Source of the DNA: Mycolicibacterium sphagni
Lineage (GTDB): Bacteria > Actinomycetota > Actinomycetes > Mycobacteriales > Mycobacteriaceae
Reading direction: 5' to 3'
NCBI RefSeq assembly: GCF_013337765.1
Contig: NZ_VBSB01000035.1
Span: 558,742 to 622,741 of the forward strand
DNA: 64,000 bases
In this document: positions 27,657-36,767 of the stretch, in pieces
How positions within the stretch are numbered: the stretch's first letter is position 1
How the letters are laid out: the number at the start of each line of letters is the position of its first letter
The notes under the pieces: model-generated
The model's database searches: none
Told to the model about the DNA's origin: nothing
Seen by the model: the letters and a program-made list of their open reading frames with translations, nothing else
Made by a program: the position numbers and the translations under genes

Positions 27657-28922
27657 CTAGATCTCGGGGCGGACGTCGAAACGGTCGAAGTAGAAGGCGA
27701 ACCGGGAGCGCAACTCCTGCGGTTCGACGCCGAAGTGACGTTTGAGGTCATACGGGATGCGGCCCTTGGCTCCCCGGCGGTTGGCGTCGATGTAGGCCTG
27801 GAATCGCTTGGCCACCTTGGGGGGAATGTCGACGCCTGCGCGCTGATAGAAGTCGGCCAGCACCGGCATCTCGTTGCCGTTGAGGTGATGAAATCCGATG
27901 TCGACACTGCGCTCCGCCGGTACCAGCTCCCGGTCGCGCACGCAGGCGCTCAGCAGGCGGTGAATCCGGTCACTCCAGTAGTCCACCAGCCAGTCTGGGT
28001 CGATGCTGTTGCGGCGCAACCGATCCGAATACGCCATCATCGTGATTGCCGACTGGATCACCGCCACGGGGTCCCGGTGGGTGAAGGCGACCGTGGCGTC
28101 GGGGAAGGTGGTCATCAGCGGTCCGAGTTGTTCGGCGTGCTGGGGCGATTTCAGCACCCACGTCCGCGGTCCGCGCAGAAACGTCAACGCCTGCAGGACC
28201 TTTTTCAGGTAGGCGTAGTGAAGGGTGTGGTCCAGGCCGAGATAGAAGTCACGCCAGCTGGGAACACGCGCGTGCCACTCGAGTACGTAACCGGCCATGT
28301 CGAGGTCGAGCAGCTCGACCTCCTCCTCGATGGCCTCGGGGAACCGGTCGTGCATCGCGGCCACATACGGGGTGCTGGCCATCAACGCCTCATGCTCGGC
28401 CTTGACTCGGGCGTAGCGAGGATCGACGCCGAACACGCCGGGTCCCTGCCCGAGAGCCGGAATCGGATCCTCGCTCTCCCAGTAGGGCAGTGCGCGCCGC
28501 CGCGGATCTTCGGCGATCAGGTTCACCAGGTGGGTTGTCCCCGAGCGGGGCATGCCGACCACGATCAGCGGCCGCTCGATCGGGATGTCTGCGATCTCGG
28601 GATAGCGTTTGAGCAGATCGACCAGCGACAGCCGGTTGCGCACCTTGCGAACCACCCTGGCGCGCAGGCTGCTTCGGATGAGCTGACGCAGGCCGGTGTC
28701 GGATTCGATGGCGGCGACATGTGCGGCCAGCCGGTCGGCGAACCCGTCGTCGGCCAGGTCGTCGGCCCCGGCTGCGGCCACTGCCTCGGCGAGCATCGCG
28801 TCGAGGTCGAAGGTCACCTCGCGCGACTCGGTGTAGTCGAGGATCTGCCGCTGGGTGTCGGTGAGCACCGGGTTGGTCAGGTCGTCGAGGTTCAGCGTCT
28901 CCGTTGATGACCGCGTCGCCAT
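27657..28922 (-). CDS. Sulfotransferase family protein (P-loop, PAPS-dependent type)
   Basis: 421-residue cytosolic-type sulfotransferase of the Sulfotransfer_3 group. The PAPS 5'-phosphosulfate loop is VVGMPRSGTTHLVNLI (about residues 143-158). The 3'-phosphate block FPDATVAFTHRDP with a conserved Arg and Ser (VIQSAI) follows at about 260. Many mycobacteria have such genes, often for lipid or sterol substrates; the acceptor here is unknown. The ATG at 28922 is preceded by a clear AGGAACA ribosome binding site, so the longer open frame upstream was not used. First gene of the four-to-five gene minus-strand operon, divergent from the IclR gene. Confidence 0.85.
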   Translation of the reverse strand: MATRSSTETLNLDDLTNPVLTDTQRQILDYTESREVTFDLDAMLAEAVAAAGADDLADDGFADRLAAHVAAIESDTGLRQLIRSSLRARVVRKVRNRLSLVDLLKRYPEIADIPIERPLIVVGMPRSGTTHLVNLIAEDPRRRALPYWESEDPIPALGQGPGVFGVDPRYARVKAEHEALMASTPYVAAMHDRFPEAIEEEVELLDLDMAGYVLEWHARVPSWRDFYLGLDHTLHYAYLKKVLQALTFLRGPRTWVLKSPQHAEQLGPLMTTFPDATVAFTHRDPVAVIQSAITMMAYSDRLRRNSIDPDWLVDYWSDRIHRLLSACVRDRELVPAERSVDIGFHHLNGNEMPVLADFYQRAGVDIPPKVAKRFQAYIDANRRGAKGRIPYDLKRHFGVEPQELRSRFAFYFDRFDVRPEI

Positions 28923-28933
28923 GTCTTGTTCCT

Positions 28934-28947
28934 GTCGAATATTCGAC
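28934..28947. promoter_or_regulatory. 14-bp perfect palindrome, probable IclR operator
   Basis: GTCGAATATTCGAC is a perfect palindrome in the 40-bp gap between the divergent sulfotransferase and IclR genes. It lies 11 bases from the sulfotransferase ATG and 15 bases from the IclR ATG. IclR proteins usually bind short palindromes in such divergent promoters, so binding by the adjacent regulator and control of both directions is the natural inference. Confidence 0.6.
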
Positions 28948-28962
28948 GTACTGTTCGGAAAT

Positions 28963-29862
28963 ATGACGCTCAACGTAGACCCTGCCAAGATTGCGGGTCA
29001 AGCGTCCTCACCGCCCACCGGGCGGGTGATCGCGGTGATGGAAATGCTCGGCGCGGACCCCGGCTGTCAGTTCTCGCTGGCCGAAATCTGCCGCAGCCTG
29101 GACATCAGCCGCGCCACCGGCCACGCCATCCTGGCGACCCTCGTCGCGCACGAGTGGGTGACCCGAGATCCGCGGTCGGCGAAGTACGCCTGGGGGCCGG
29201 CAATCGCCGGCCTGGCCAAACCCGCCGACCTGTTCCGCGGTGAACTCGAGGAACTGGCGTCCGACACCGGCATGCAGGTCTATCTGGCCCGCCGCGAGGC
29301 CAACAGCCTGGTGATCATCGACCTCGCAGGAGAGAGCCTGGCCGCCCCTCGGATCGGGCGCAGAACCAGGACACCGTTCGTCGCGCCGTTCGGCCGCGAC
29401 TATGTGGCATGGTCGAATCCTGAGGCGCAGGAGGCCTGGCTCGAGGCGATCGGCCGGCCCAGCGACGCCCTGCGCAAGCGAATCTCGGCTGTGCTCAACG
29501 AAACTCGTGATCGCGGCTTCGTGGTAGAGCGGCTCACCCGGGAATACCTGCGGGTGTACTCGGCGCTGGAGGCCCTCAGCCGCGACGGCGAGGTGGACGC
29601 GATCACCGCGCAGCTGGCCCGGGCGTTCGCCGACCTCAGCGTGATCGACGTCCTGCCAGGCGAATTGAGTAAGGGCGCCACCCACAGCATCGCCACCGTC
29701 TCCGCACCGATCAGCAATGCCGACGGCGTGGTGACCATGTCGGTCACCGCCGCGCCGTTCGCTTCACTGGATTCGCGGGCGATCACAGGCCTCGGCGAGC
29801 GGGTTCGGCTGGCCGCGACGGCGATCGGCGCGCGGCTCAATCGCTACGGCGATCAGGCCTGA
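28963..29862 (+). CDS. IclR-family transcriptional regulator
   Basis: 299 residues. The N-terminal winged helix-turn-helix runs from about 20 to 80 (QFSLAEICRSLDISRATGHAILATL). The C-terminal IclR effector-binding domain follows (FRGELEELASDTGMQVYLARREANSL, later SVTAAPFASLDSRAI). The ATG at 28963 gives MTLNVDPAKIAG; the open frame upstream crosses the palindrome and the promoter and is unlikely to be coding. Divergent placement suggests it controls the sulfotransferase-sulfatase-SDR operon and itself. The ligand is unknown. Confidence 0.88.
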   Translation: MTLNVDPAKIAGQASSPPTGRVIAVMEMLGADPGCQFSLAEICRSLDISRATGHAILATLVAHEWVTRDPRSAKYAWGPAIAGLAKPADLFRGELEELASDTGMQVYLARREANSLVIIDLAGESLAAPRIGRRTRTPFVAPFGRDYVAWSNPEAQEAWLEAIGRPSDALRKRISAVLNETRDRGFVVERLTREYLRVYSALEALSRDGEVDAITAQLARAFADLSVIDVLPGELSKGATHSIATVSAPISNADGVVTMSVTAAPFASLDSRAITGLGERVRLAATAIGARLNRYGDQA

Positions 29863-29865
29863 CGG

Positions 29866-30270
29866 TCAGGCCCAGCCGTCGGCACGCCAGCACACCCAGT
29901 CGATTTCGACGAGCGCACCCACGGCCAGCCCATTGGTGCCGACGCAGGTCCGGCTCGGTAGCCGGTCGGGAAACCACGGCGCGTACGCCGCATTGAACGC
30001 GGCATAGTCGGTCCAGTCGGTCAGGAATGCGCGGACCGACACCACGTCGGCCAGCCCGCCCCCGCACAGCTCGGTGACCCGCAGCAGATTGGCCAGCACC
30101 TGATCGGTCTGGGTGGCCACGTCGTCACCGACCACCGAACCGGTGGTGTCGGTCGGCATCTGCCCGGTGACGTAGAGGGTCTGGCCGGCCGCGGTGGCGT
30201 GTGAGAACGGCGCCACCGCGGGCGGAACGCCGTCAGCGACGGTGAAGGTGAAGGCGCGGATACCCGTCAT
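29866..30270 (-). CDS. RidA-family protein (YjgF/YER057c/UK114)
   Basis: 134-residue trimeric RidA-type protein. RidA enzymes hydrolyse reactive enamine/imine intermediates; many relatives act in amide or pyrimidine catabolism. GQTLYVTGQMPTD, ATQTDQVLANLLRV and SRTCVGTNGLAVGALVEIDW match the family, with the conserved Arg before the last strand. The ATG at 30270 overlaps the stop of the acetamidase gene (ATGA), so the two are translationally coupled. It converges on the IclR gene with only 3 bp between stops. Confidence 0.88.
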   Translation of the reverse strand: MTGIRAFTFTVADGVPPAVAPFSHATAAGQTLYVTGQMPTDTTGSVVGDDVATQTDQVLANLLRVTELCGGGLADVVSVRAFLTDWTDYAAFNAAYAPWFPDRLPSRTCVGTNGLAVGALVEIDWVCWRADGWA

Positions 30271-31301
30271 ACCGCTGGATTGTGCCAGCGCGGGAAGCAG
30301 CGTTTGTCGATTCGGCCGTGTACGCCCTGACGCTGGTCGACCACCTGGGTGACGGTGAAGTCCACCGCCACCGACATGAACGAGTACGCGTCGGCACGGG
30401 ACAATCCGAAGTGGTTCTGCAGCAGCTGCAGTGTGCGCAGGGTGGCGCATTTCATCGCTGCGTCAAGGCTGTCGCCGAATCCGTGCACCAGCAGTTCGGT
30501 TGCGGTCTCCAGCACCGGCACCGTGAACGGTAGGTCACGGCGAATCGTCAAGCGCAACGACCCGTTCAGCGACGATTCCAGCGCCGTACCGCTGACCTCG
30601 CCGTCGCCCTGCGAGACGTGCGGATCGCCGACCGACAGCAGTGCGCCGGGCACTTGAACGGGGTAGTACATCCGCCCGCCGGCACCGATGCGCCAGTTGT
30701 CGACATTGCCACCGTGATCACCCGGCGGCACCGACGAGACCCGCACCGGCTCGGCCGGCGCCACGCCCATCGTGCCGAAGTGTGGCCGCAGCGGCACCAC
30801 GACGCCGGGCAGCGCCGGTTCCCGTCGTTCAGGGTCGGGTGTGACGATCGTGCCAGGCTCGTTGGCCAGCGGGGTCGCGGTCCAGTCATAGCCGAACAGC
30901 GCGCGCCCCAGCAACGCCTCGACGTCCAGCTCGTAGACGGTGACCCGCTCGACGGGGATCTCGTTGTACAGGAAGCCCCAATGCCCGGCGAGGTTCGAGC
31001 CGTAGGGCAGGCGCGGGGTGGCCTCCAGGATGTCGACCTGCAACACGTCACCCGGTCGCGCCCCGGTGACCGCGATCGGCCCGGTGAGGATATGCGGACC
31101 CGGCCCACGCTCGTCCACCTCGGCGAACACGCGCTCGATGTCCTCGTCCATCAGCAGATCGGGGGCGTCACCGGCGTGGTGCGTCAGTGTCTCGATCGCC
31201 ACCAGGTCACCGGAATCGACGGTCAGTGCGGGTGCCTGTCGCGGGTCGAAGAACCCCCAATGCACCGTCTGGGCCGTCGCCGGAAGGTGGTGCACTGCCA
31301 T
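30267..31301 (-). CDS. Acetamidase/formamidase family protein
   Basis: 344-residue FmdA/AmdA-family amidohydrolase, expected to release ammonia from a short-chain amide. It opens with HHLPATAQTVHWGFFDP. It has the family blocks GPHILTGPIAVTGARPGDVL, HFGTMGVAPAEP, GNVDNWRIGAGGRMYYPVQ (metal/substrate region) and GDPHVSQGDGEVSGTALE. The partner RidA gene downstream may remove a reactive product. A 47-bp gap separates it from the response regulator gene. Confidence 0.88.
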   Translation of the reverse strand: MAVHHLPATAQTVHWGFFDPRQAPALTVDSGDLVAIETLTHHAGDAPDLLMDEDIERVFAEVDERGPGPHILTGPIAVTGARPGDVLQVDILEATPRLPYGSNLAGHWGFLYNEIPVERVTVYELDVEALLGRALFGYDWTATPLANEPGTIVTPDPERREPALPGVVVPLRPHFGTMGVAPAEPVRVSSVPPGDHGGNVDNWRIGAGGRMYYPVQVPGALLSVGDPHVSQGDGEVSGTALESSLNGSLRLTIRRDLPFTVPVLETATELLVHGFGDSLDAAMKCATLRTLQLLQNHFGLSRADAYSFMSVAVDFTVTQVVDQRQGVHGRIDKRCFPRWHNPAV

Positions 31302-31348
31302 AAGCGACAGATCATGCCAGCAGCCCGGCCCGGGCGCGCGCTGAAGAA

Positions 31349-32014
31349 TTACGACGCGTGGTAGCGGCGCTCGGGGCGCCCCGCTCCGTACTGCAGTCGC
31401 AACCCGAGGGCGCCGGTACTCAAGAAGTACTCGAGATAGCGTCGGGCGCTGACCCGGGAGATCCCCACCAGGTCAGCGCATTCGGCCGCCGAGACTTCGC
31501 CCGCCCCGCGCACCGCGGCGAGCACCAGCTGACCTGTCTCGGCTCCGAGCCCCTTGGGCATCGGCGGCGGATCACCGGGGGCCGATGACCGCCCGAACAG
31601 GGTGTCGACGAAGCTCTGGTCGATGCCGTGGTCGGCGCCCAGCGCGTCGGCGCGGGCGGCGAATGAGGCCAGTTTCGTTCGCAGTTGCTCGAACTCGAAC
31701 GGCTTGATCAGATAATCGGCGGCGCCGCCGTCGAGGGCTCCGCCGACGGTGTCCAATTCCCGTGCCGCGGTGATCATGATGACGCCCACCGGGTCGCCTT
31801 CGGCGCGCAACGTCTGGAGCACCTGCAGGCCCGTCATATCCGGAAGGTAGACGTCGAGCAGGATGAGGTCGGGGCGAAGCGTGTGCGCGGCTTCGAGTGC
31901 GGCCCCGCCCGTATGGGCCACGTCGACGGTGTGGAATCCGTCGATGCGATCGACGAAGCGGCGGTGGATGTCGGCGACCATGAAGTCGTCGTCGACCACG
32001 AGCACCTCACGCAT
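31349..32014 (-). CDS. CitB/DcuR-family two-component response regulator
   Basis: 221 residues. The N-terminal receiver domain has VLVVDDDFMVADIHRRFV (acidic pocket), the phospho-acceptor Asp in LILLDVYLPDM (about residue 54) and the lysine in YLIKPF. The C-terminal part (about 150-215, GEVSAAECADLVGISRVSARRYLEYF) is the helix-turn-helix of the CitB/DctR group. These regulate C4-dicarboxylate, citrate or tricarboxylate uptake. It overlaps the sensor kinase gene by 8 bp and lies opposite the tct transporter, its likely target. Confidence 0.9.
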   Translation of the reverse strand: MREVLVVDDDFMVADIHRRFVDRIDGFHTVDVAHTGGAALEAAHTLRPDLILLDVYLPDMTGLQVLQTLRAEGDPVGVIMITAARELDTVGGALDGGAADYLIKPFEFEQLRTKLASFAARADALGADHGIDQSFVDTLFGRSSAPGDPPPMPKGLGAETGQLVLAAVRGAGEVSAAECADLVGISRVSARRYLEYFLSTGALGLRLQYGAGRPERRYHAS

Positions 32015-33620
32015 GCGTCACCGACTCGACTCGCGGCAATCGCGCGACGAACACGGCACCGCCATCGTCGCCGTCGCCGACCTCGGCCGTGCCGCCGTGC
32101 TGGGCGGTGATCAGCCGGACCAACGCGAGGCCGATCCCGCGGCCACCCGGAACCTCCGGTTTGGACGTCACGCCGCGGGAGAAGATCTGGCCGCGCTGGT
32201 CCTGCGGCACGCCGGGTCCGGAGTCGGCGACCGTGATCACGAGACCGTCGGCGTCCTCGATGCCCACCGTCACGCGAGCAGTCGCCGTTCCTTCCGAGGC
32301 GTCGACGGCGTTGTCGATCAAATTGCCCAGCACCGTGATGACATCGGTGGCCAGTGCGGGATTCAGTGCCGCCAAATGCGATTCGTCGGCCAGCTGCAGC
32401 GACACGCCGCTCTCGGCGGCCAGCGTCGTCTTGGCGATCAGAAGGGCGGCCACCGCGGGATCTGAAATACGCTGTGTCACAGCATCACTGATCTCTGCCC
32501 GGCGCCGGGTCAGTGCACCCACCAAATCGCGGACCGAATCATACTCGCCCAGTTGCACCAGCCCGGAGATGGTGTGCAGCTGGTTGGCGAACTCGTGGGT
32601 CTGGGCCCGCAGCGTGTCGGTCACGCTCTTGTGCGAGGACAACTGGCCCTGCATGGACGCCAGTTCGGTGCTGTCCCGCATCGTGGTGACGGTGCCGATC
32701 CGCTGACCCTGGCTGGTCGCCGCCCGCCGGTTGAGCGCCAGTACCCGATACGGCGTGGCGATGACGACGTCGTGCCCGTCCTCACCGGAGAGCAGGAAGT
32801 CGGCCACCGCGGGGTCGATGCCCGCCTCGCGCACCCTGCGGTTGACGGCGTCGGCGCCGATCCCGAGCAGCTCTTGGGCGCTGTCATTGACCACCGTGAT
32901 CACCCCGTCGGTGTTCACCCCGATCACGCCCTCACGAATGCTGTGCAACAAGGCTTCTCGATGCTCGGCCAGCCCGGCGATCTCGGCGACCTCGAGTCCG
33001 CGGGTGTGACGTTTGATCCGCCGTGACAGCAGCCACGAGGCGACCAGACCCAGCGCCGCGCCCAGGCCGAGGTAGGCGAGTAATCGCTCACCGGCCCCGC
33101 TGAGAAGTTGCCACACTGAGGGATACGGTTCGCTGACTGACACCACCGACTGCACCGTGCCGTCGGTGGACAGAATCGGGACCTGACCGACGAGCGCGTG
33201 ACGGCCGTCGACGTCGAGATCGCCGAACCACGCCCGGCCCTCGATGACCCGGCTGGGCCCGAAATCCACCTGCCGCCCGACCCGCGAGGGATCCGACGAG
33301 ACCCGCACCACGCCGGCCGGGTCGATCAACTCGGCCATGCCTGCTCCGGATAGCGCGACCGCACGGTCGACGTCGGGTGCCAGAAGCCGCGCGGCGAAAG
33401 GGTCGGCGAAGCGATCCCGCACAAGCGGGGTCGACGCGACGTTCTCGGCGACCGCGATCATCCGCTGCCCCCGAACGTCGCGGAACTCCTTGGCCGACTG
33501 GGCGATCGAGACCGCCGCCACCGCGATCAGCACGACCGCGACTACCAGAAGCTGGAAGGCGAGGAATTGGCCCGCAAGGCTCCGGCCGCTACGTACCAGC
33601 GATGACCACAACGACCACAA
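32007..33620 (-). CDS. CitA/DcuS-family sensor histidine kinase
   Basis: 537-residue membrane kinase. Transmembrane helix about 17-40 (LAFQLLVVAVVLIAVAAVSI), extracytoplasmic PASc-like sensor domain (about 45-165, DFGPSRVIEGRAWFGDLDVDG), second helix about 168-190. A cytoplasmic PAS domain (about 215-300) follows, then a SPOB-type dimerisation region with the phospho-acceptor His in RAQTHEFANQLHTISGL and an HATPase domain (NLIDNAVDA; DSGPGVP; GRGIGLALVR). It probably senses an external di- or tricarboxylate. The start is uncertain: TTG at 33620 or 33611; an AAAGGAAG lies just upstream. Confidence 0.88.
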   Translation of the reverse strand: MWSLWSSLVRSGRSLAGQFLAFQLLVVAVVLIAVAAVSIAQSAKEFRDVRGQRMIAVAENVASTPLVRDRFADPFAARLLAPDVDRAVALSGAGMAELIDPAGVVRVSSDPSRVGRQVDFGPSRVIEGRAWFGDLDVDGRHALVGQVPILSTDGTVQSVVSVSEPYPSVWQLLSGAGERLLAYLGLGAALGLVASWLLSRRIKRHTRGLEVAEIAGLAEHREALLHSIREGVIGVNTDGVITVVNDSAQELLGIGADAVNRRVREAGIDPAVADFLLSGEDGHDVVIATPYRVLALNRRAATSQGQRIGTVTTMRDSTELASMQGQLSSHKSVTDTLRAQTHEFANQLHTISGLVQLGEYDSVRDLVGALTRRRAEISDAVTQRISDPAVAALLIAKTTLAAESGVSLQLADESHLAALNPALATDVITVLGNLIDNAVDASEGTATARVTVGIEDADGLVITVADSGPGVPQDQRGQIFSRGVTSKPEVPGGRGIGLALVRLITAQHGGTAEVGDGDDGGAVFVARLPRVESVTHA

Positions 33621-33723
33621 CTTCCTTTACGTCCCAAAGAGTGACCTGCATCACCTCTGTCTACCAGTATTGCTGAACATCACAGGCCGACGAACTCTTC
33701 CAACGATGAAATGGGGCGGACGA

Positions 33724-34713
33724 ATGGTGCGAGGACGCGCGAAGCGGTTCGCGGTGATCGCCACCGTGCTGGCCGTGACGCTGCTGCTCGCCGGCTGCGG
33801 CGTGACGCGAGGCGACGATCCGTCCGGTCTGCACCGGCTGCGGATGATGGTGCCGAACAGCCCTGGCGGCGGCTACGACCTGACCGCGCGGACGGCGGTG
33901 AAGATCATGGAGGACCAGGACATCACCGGCCGCGTCGAGGTGTTCAACGTGCTCGGTGCCGGCGGCACCGTCGCGATGGCCCGGCTCATGAACGAGCGGG
34001 GCAACGACGACCTGATGATGACGATGGGTCTTGGTGTCGTCGGCGCCACCTACACCAACGGGTCCAAGATCAAGGCCTCCGATGCGACGGCCATCGCCAA
34101 GTTGATCGAAGACCCCGGGGCGATTTTCGTTCCCGCCGATTCACCGTTCAAGACGGTGGGTGACTTCGTCGCGGCGTGGAAGGCCGATCCGAGCAAGATC
34201 ACGATCGGCGGGGGTTCCTCACCGGGCGGCCCCGATCACCTGTTCCCGATGGAAGTCGCGAAGAAGGTGGGTGTCGACCCGAAACAGGTCAACTTCATCA
34301 CCTATGACGGCGGCGGCGACCTACTCACCGCGTTGCTCGGCAAGAAGATCACCGTGGGAACCTCCAGCCCTGGCGAGCTCATCGACCAGATCGAGGCGGG
34401 CCAGCTTCGGGTGCTCGCGGTGTCCAGCGAGAAGCGTGTCGAGGGCATCGATGCGCCGACGCTCAAGGAAGCCGGTATCGATCTCACCTTCGCGAACTGG
34501 CGTGGTGTTCTTGCGCCACCGGGTATTTCGGATACCGCCAAGCGGGAGATGGTGAAGTCGCTCGAAGAGATGCACGGCACCCAGCAGTGGAAGGACGCGT
34601 TGGTCAAGAACGGCTGGACGGACGCCTTCGTCACCGGCGCGGACTTCGAACAATTCCTCAAAGACCAGGACAACCGGGTCTCGTCGACCCTGACCGAATT
34701 GGGACTGCTGTGA
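33724..34713 (+). CDS. tctC: Tripartite tricarboxylate transporter substrate-binding lipoprotein TctC
   Basis: 329-residue extracytoplasmic solute receptor of the TTT (Tct) family. A signal peptide ends in a lipobox, LLAGC, so it would be lipid-anchored. The mature protein shows the family blocks MVPNSPGGGYDLTAR, NVLGAGGTVAM, GGGSSPGGPDHL and FANWRGVLAPPG. Starts at 33706 or 33724 are both possible; the second has a GGGGCGG before it and a better signal peptide length. It is divergent from the sensor kinase gene and overlaps tctB by 4 bp. Confidence 0.9.
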   Translation: MVRGRAKRFAVIATVLAVTLLLAGCGVTRGDDPSGLHRLRMMVPNSPGGGYDLTARTAVKIMEDQDITGRVEVFNVLGAGGTVAMARLMNERGNDDLMMTMGLGVVGATYTNGSKIKASDATAIAKLIEDPGAIFVPADSPFKTVGDFVAAWKADPSKITIGGGSSPGGPDHLFPMEVAKKVGVDPKQVNFITYDGGGDLLTALLGKKITVGTSSPGELIDQIEAGQLRVLAVSSEKRVEGIDAPTLKEAGIDLTFANWRGVLAPPGISDTAKREMVKSLEEMHGTQQWKDALVKNGWTDAFVTGADFEQFLKDQDNRVSSTLTELGLL

Positions 34714-35225
34714 GCGTTGACGACAAACAGGCGGCGACTCGCACCGTCGACTATGCGCAGTACATTGTGGTCGCCGTGCTGGCGCTCGTCGGCGGATTCC
34801 TGGTCTACAACGGGCTGACGCTGGATGAGGGATTCGCCAAGGTGGATCCCGTTGGGCCCAAGTTCTTTCCGTTGATCATCGGTGGTGCAGCACTGGTGCT
34901 CGCGGTGATCCTGGCCGTCGCGATCCCGCGTGGCAGCAAGGGCGAGGCCGACGCCGGTGAGGACATCGATCCCGAGGCGCCGGGGGACTGGCGCACCGTC
35001 GGCCTGCTGGTCGCGCTGTTCGTCGCGATGATCCTGCTGGTCAATCCGGTGGGCTGGGTGATCGTGAGCGCACTGTTCTTCGCCGGTGCGGCAACGATTC
35101 TGGGCAGCAGGCACTACGTGCGCAACCTCGTCATCGGCGTTGTCCTCGCCTTGGCCAGCTTCTACGCGTTCTACTCCGGGCTCGGAATCCCGCTGCCCGC
35201 AGGCATCTTGGACGGGATCCTCTAG
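34710..35225 (+). CDS. tctB: Tripartite tricarboxylate transporter small membrane subunit TctB
   Basis: 171 residues with four predicted transmembrane helices (around YIVVAVLALVGGFLVYN, FFPLIIGGAALVLAVIL, TVGLLVALFVAMILLV and NLVIGVVLALASFYAF). The VGPKFFPLII stretch after helix 1 is the TctB signature. It starts with GTG inside the tctC stop (GTGA) and ends directly against the tctA ATG, so the three subunits are coupled. Confidence 0.9.
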   Translation: MSVDDKQAATRTVDYAQYIVVAVLALVGGFLVYNGLTLDEGFAKVDPVGPKFFPLIIGGAALVLAVILAVAIPRGSKGEADAGEDIDPEAPGDWRTVGLLVALFVAMILLVNPVGWVIVSALFFAGAATILGSRHYVRNLVIGVVLALASFYAFYSGLGIPLPAGILDGIL

Positions 35226-36767
35226 ATGGACAACTTCAACTGGCTGTTACAAGGTTTCGCCGAGGCGGCGACCCCGATGAACCTGCTGTACGCCGTGATC
35301 GGGGTGCTGCTGGGCACCGCGGTCGGTGTGCTGCCCGGCATCGGACCGGCCATGACGGTGGCTCTGCTGCTTCCCATCACCTACAACGTCAGCCCCAGTG
35401 CGGCCTTCATCATGTTCGCCGGCATCTTCTACGGCGGCATGTACGGCGGATCCACCACGTCGATCCTGCTGAACACACCGGGGGAGTCGTCGTCGGTGAT
35501 CACCGCCATCGAGGGCAACAAGATGGCGAAGGCAGGCCGAGCCGCACAGGCGTTGGCCACGGCGGCCATCGGCTCGTTCGTCGCGGGCACCATCGGCACC
35601 GTACTGCTGGCCGCCTTCGCGCCAGCGATCTCGCGGTTCGCCGTCACCCTTGGCGCACCGTCTTACCTGGCGATCATGCTCTTCGCGCTGGTGGCGGTGA
35701 CCGCGGTGCTGGGCTCGTCGAAACTGCGCGGCGCCATCTCGTTGGTGCTGGGCCTGGCGATCGGCATCGTCGGCATCGACTTCCTGACCGGCCAGCCACG
35801 CGCCACGTTCGGTATCCCGCAGCTCTCTGACGGCATCGACATCGTGGTGATCGCGGTGGCGATCTTCGCTGTGGGAGAGGCACTCTGGGTGGCCGCACAC
35901 CTGCGCCGGCGCCCGGCCGATGTGATCCCGGTCGGCCGGCCGTGGATGGGCCGCGATGACTGGCGACGGTCCTGGAAACCGTGGTTGCGCGGCACCGCGT
36001 TCGGGTTCCCGTTCGGTGCGTTACCCGCAGGCGGCGCTGAGTTGCCCACGTTCCTGAGCTACATCACCGAGAAGAAGCTGTCCAAGCATCCGGAGGAGTT
36101 CGGGCGGGGCGCGATCGAAGGGGTGGCCGGGCCCGAGGCGGCCAACAACGCCTCCGCCGCAGGCACCCTGGTGCCGATGCTGTCGCTGGGCCTGCCGACC
36201 AACGCGACCGCCGCGGTCATGCTCACCGCCTTCGTGTCCTATGGAATCCAGCCCGGCCCAACGCTTTTCAGCAAGGAGCCGCTGCTGATCTGGACGCTGA
36301 TCGCCAGCCTGTTCATCGGCAACTTCCTGCTGTTGGTGCTCAACCTGCCGCTGGCGCCGCTGTGGGCCAAGCTGCTGCGCACGCCACGGCCGTATCTGTA
36401 CGCCGGCATCCTGTTCTTCGCCACGCTCGGGGCGTTCGCGGTGAACGTTCAGCCGCTGGATCTGGCGCTGCTGCTGCTGTTCGGCCTGCTCGGTCTGATG
36501 ATGCGCCGGTTCGGCCTTCCGGTACTGCCGCTGATCATCGGCGTCATCCTGGGCCCGCGTATCGAACGCCAACTGCGCCAGAGCCTGCAGCTCGGCGGGG
36601 GCGAGTGGTCAAGCCTGTTCACCGAGCCGGTGGCCATCGTGACGTACGTATGCATGGCGGTGCTGCTCGCGATCCCGCTGGTGCTGCGACTCCTGCACCG
36701 TGACGAGGAGACACTGCTGGTCGTCGAGGACGACAAGGATCAGCGAGAGAAGGCGCAGGCATCATGA
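35226..36767 (+). CDS. tctA: Tripartite tricarboxylate transporter large membrane subunit TctA
   Basis: 513-residue polytopic permease of the TTT system with roughly ten to twelve hydrophobic helices. Family signatures: GVLPGIGPAMTVALLLPITY near the N-terminus, MYGGSTTSILLNTPGE, and GVAGPEAANNASAAGTLVPMLSLGLPTNATAAVML in the second half. With TctB and TctC it should import citrate or a related tri/dicarboxylate. It shares an ATGA junction with the downstream Usp gene, an unusual accessory. Confidence 0.93.
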   Translation: MDNFNWLLQGFAEAATPMNLLYAVIGVLLGTAVGVLPGIGPAMTVALLLPITYNVSPSAAFIMFAGIFYGGMYGGSTTSILLNTPGESSSVITAIEGNKMAKAGRAAQALATAAIGSFVAGTIGTVLLAAFAPAISRFAVTLGAPSYLAIMLFALVAVTAVLGSSKLRGAISLVLGLAIGIVGIDFLTGQPRATFGIPQLSDGIDIVVIAVAIFAVGEALWVAAHLRRRPADVIPVGRPWMGRDDWRRSWKPWLRGTAFGFPFGALPAGGAELPTFLSYITEKKLSKHPEEFGRGAIEGVAGPEAANNASAAGTLVPMLSLGLPTNATAAVMLTAFVSYGIQPGPTLFSKEPLLIWTLIASLFIGNFLLLVLNLPLAPLWAKLLRTPRPYLYAGILFFATLGAFAVNVQPLDLALLLLFGLLGLMMRRFGLPVLPLIIGVILGPRIERQLRQSLQLGGGEWSSLFTEPVAIVTYVCMAVLLAIPLVLRLLHRDEETLLVVEDDKDQREKAQAS

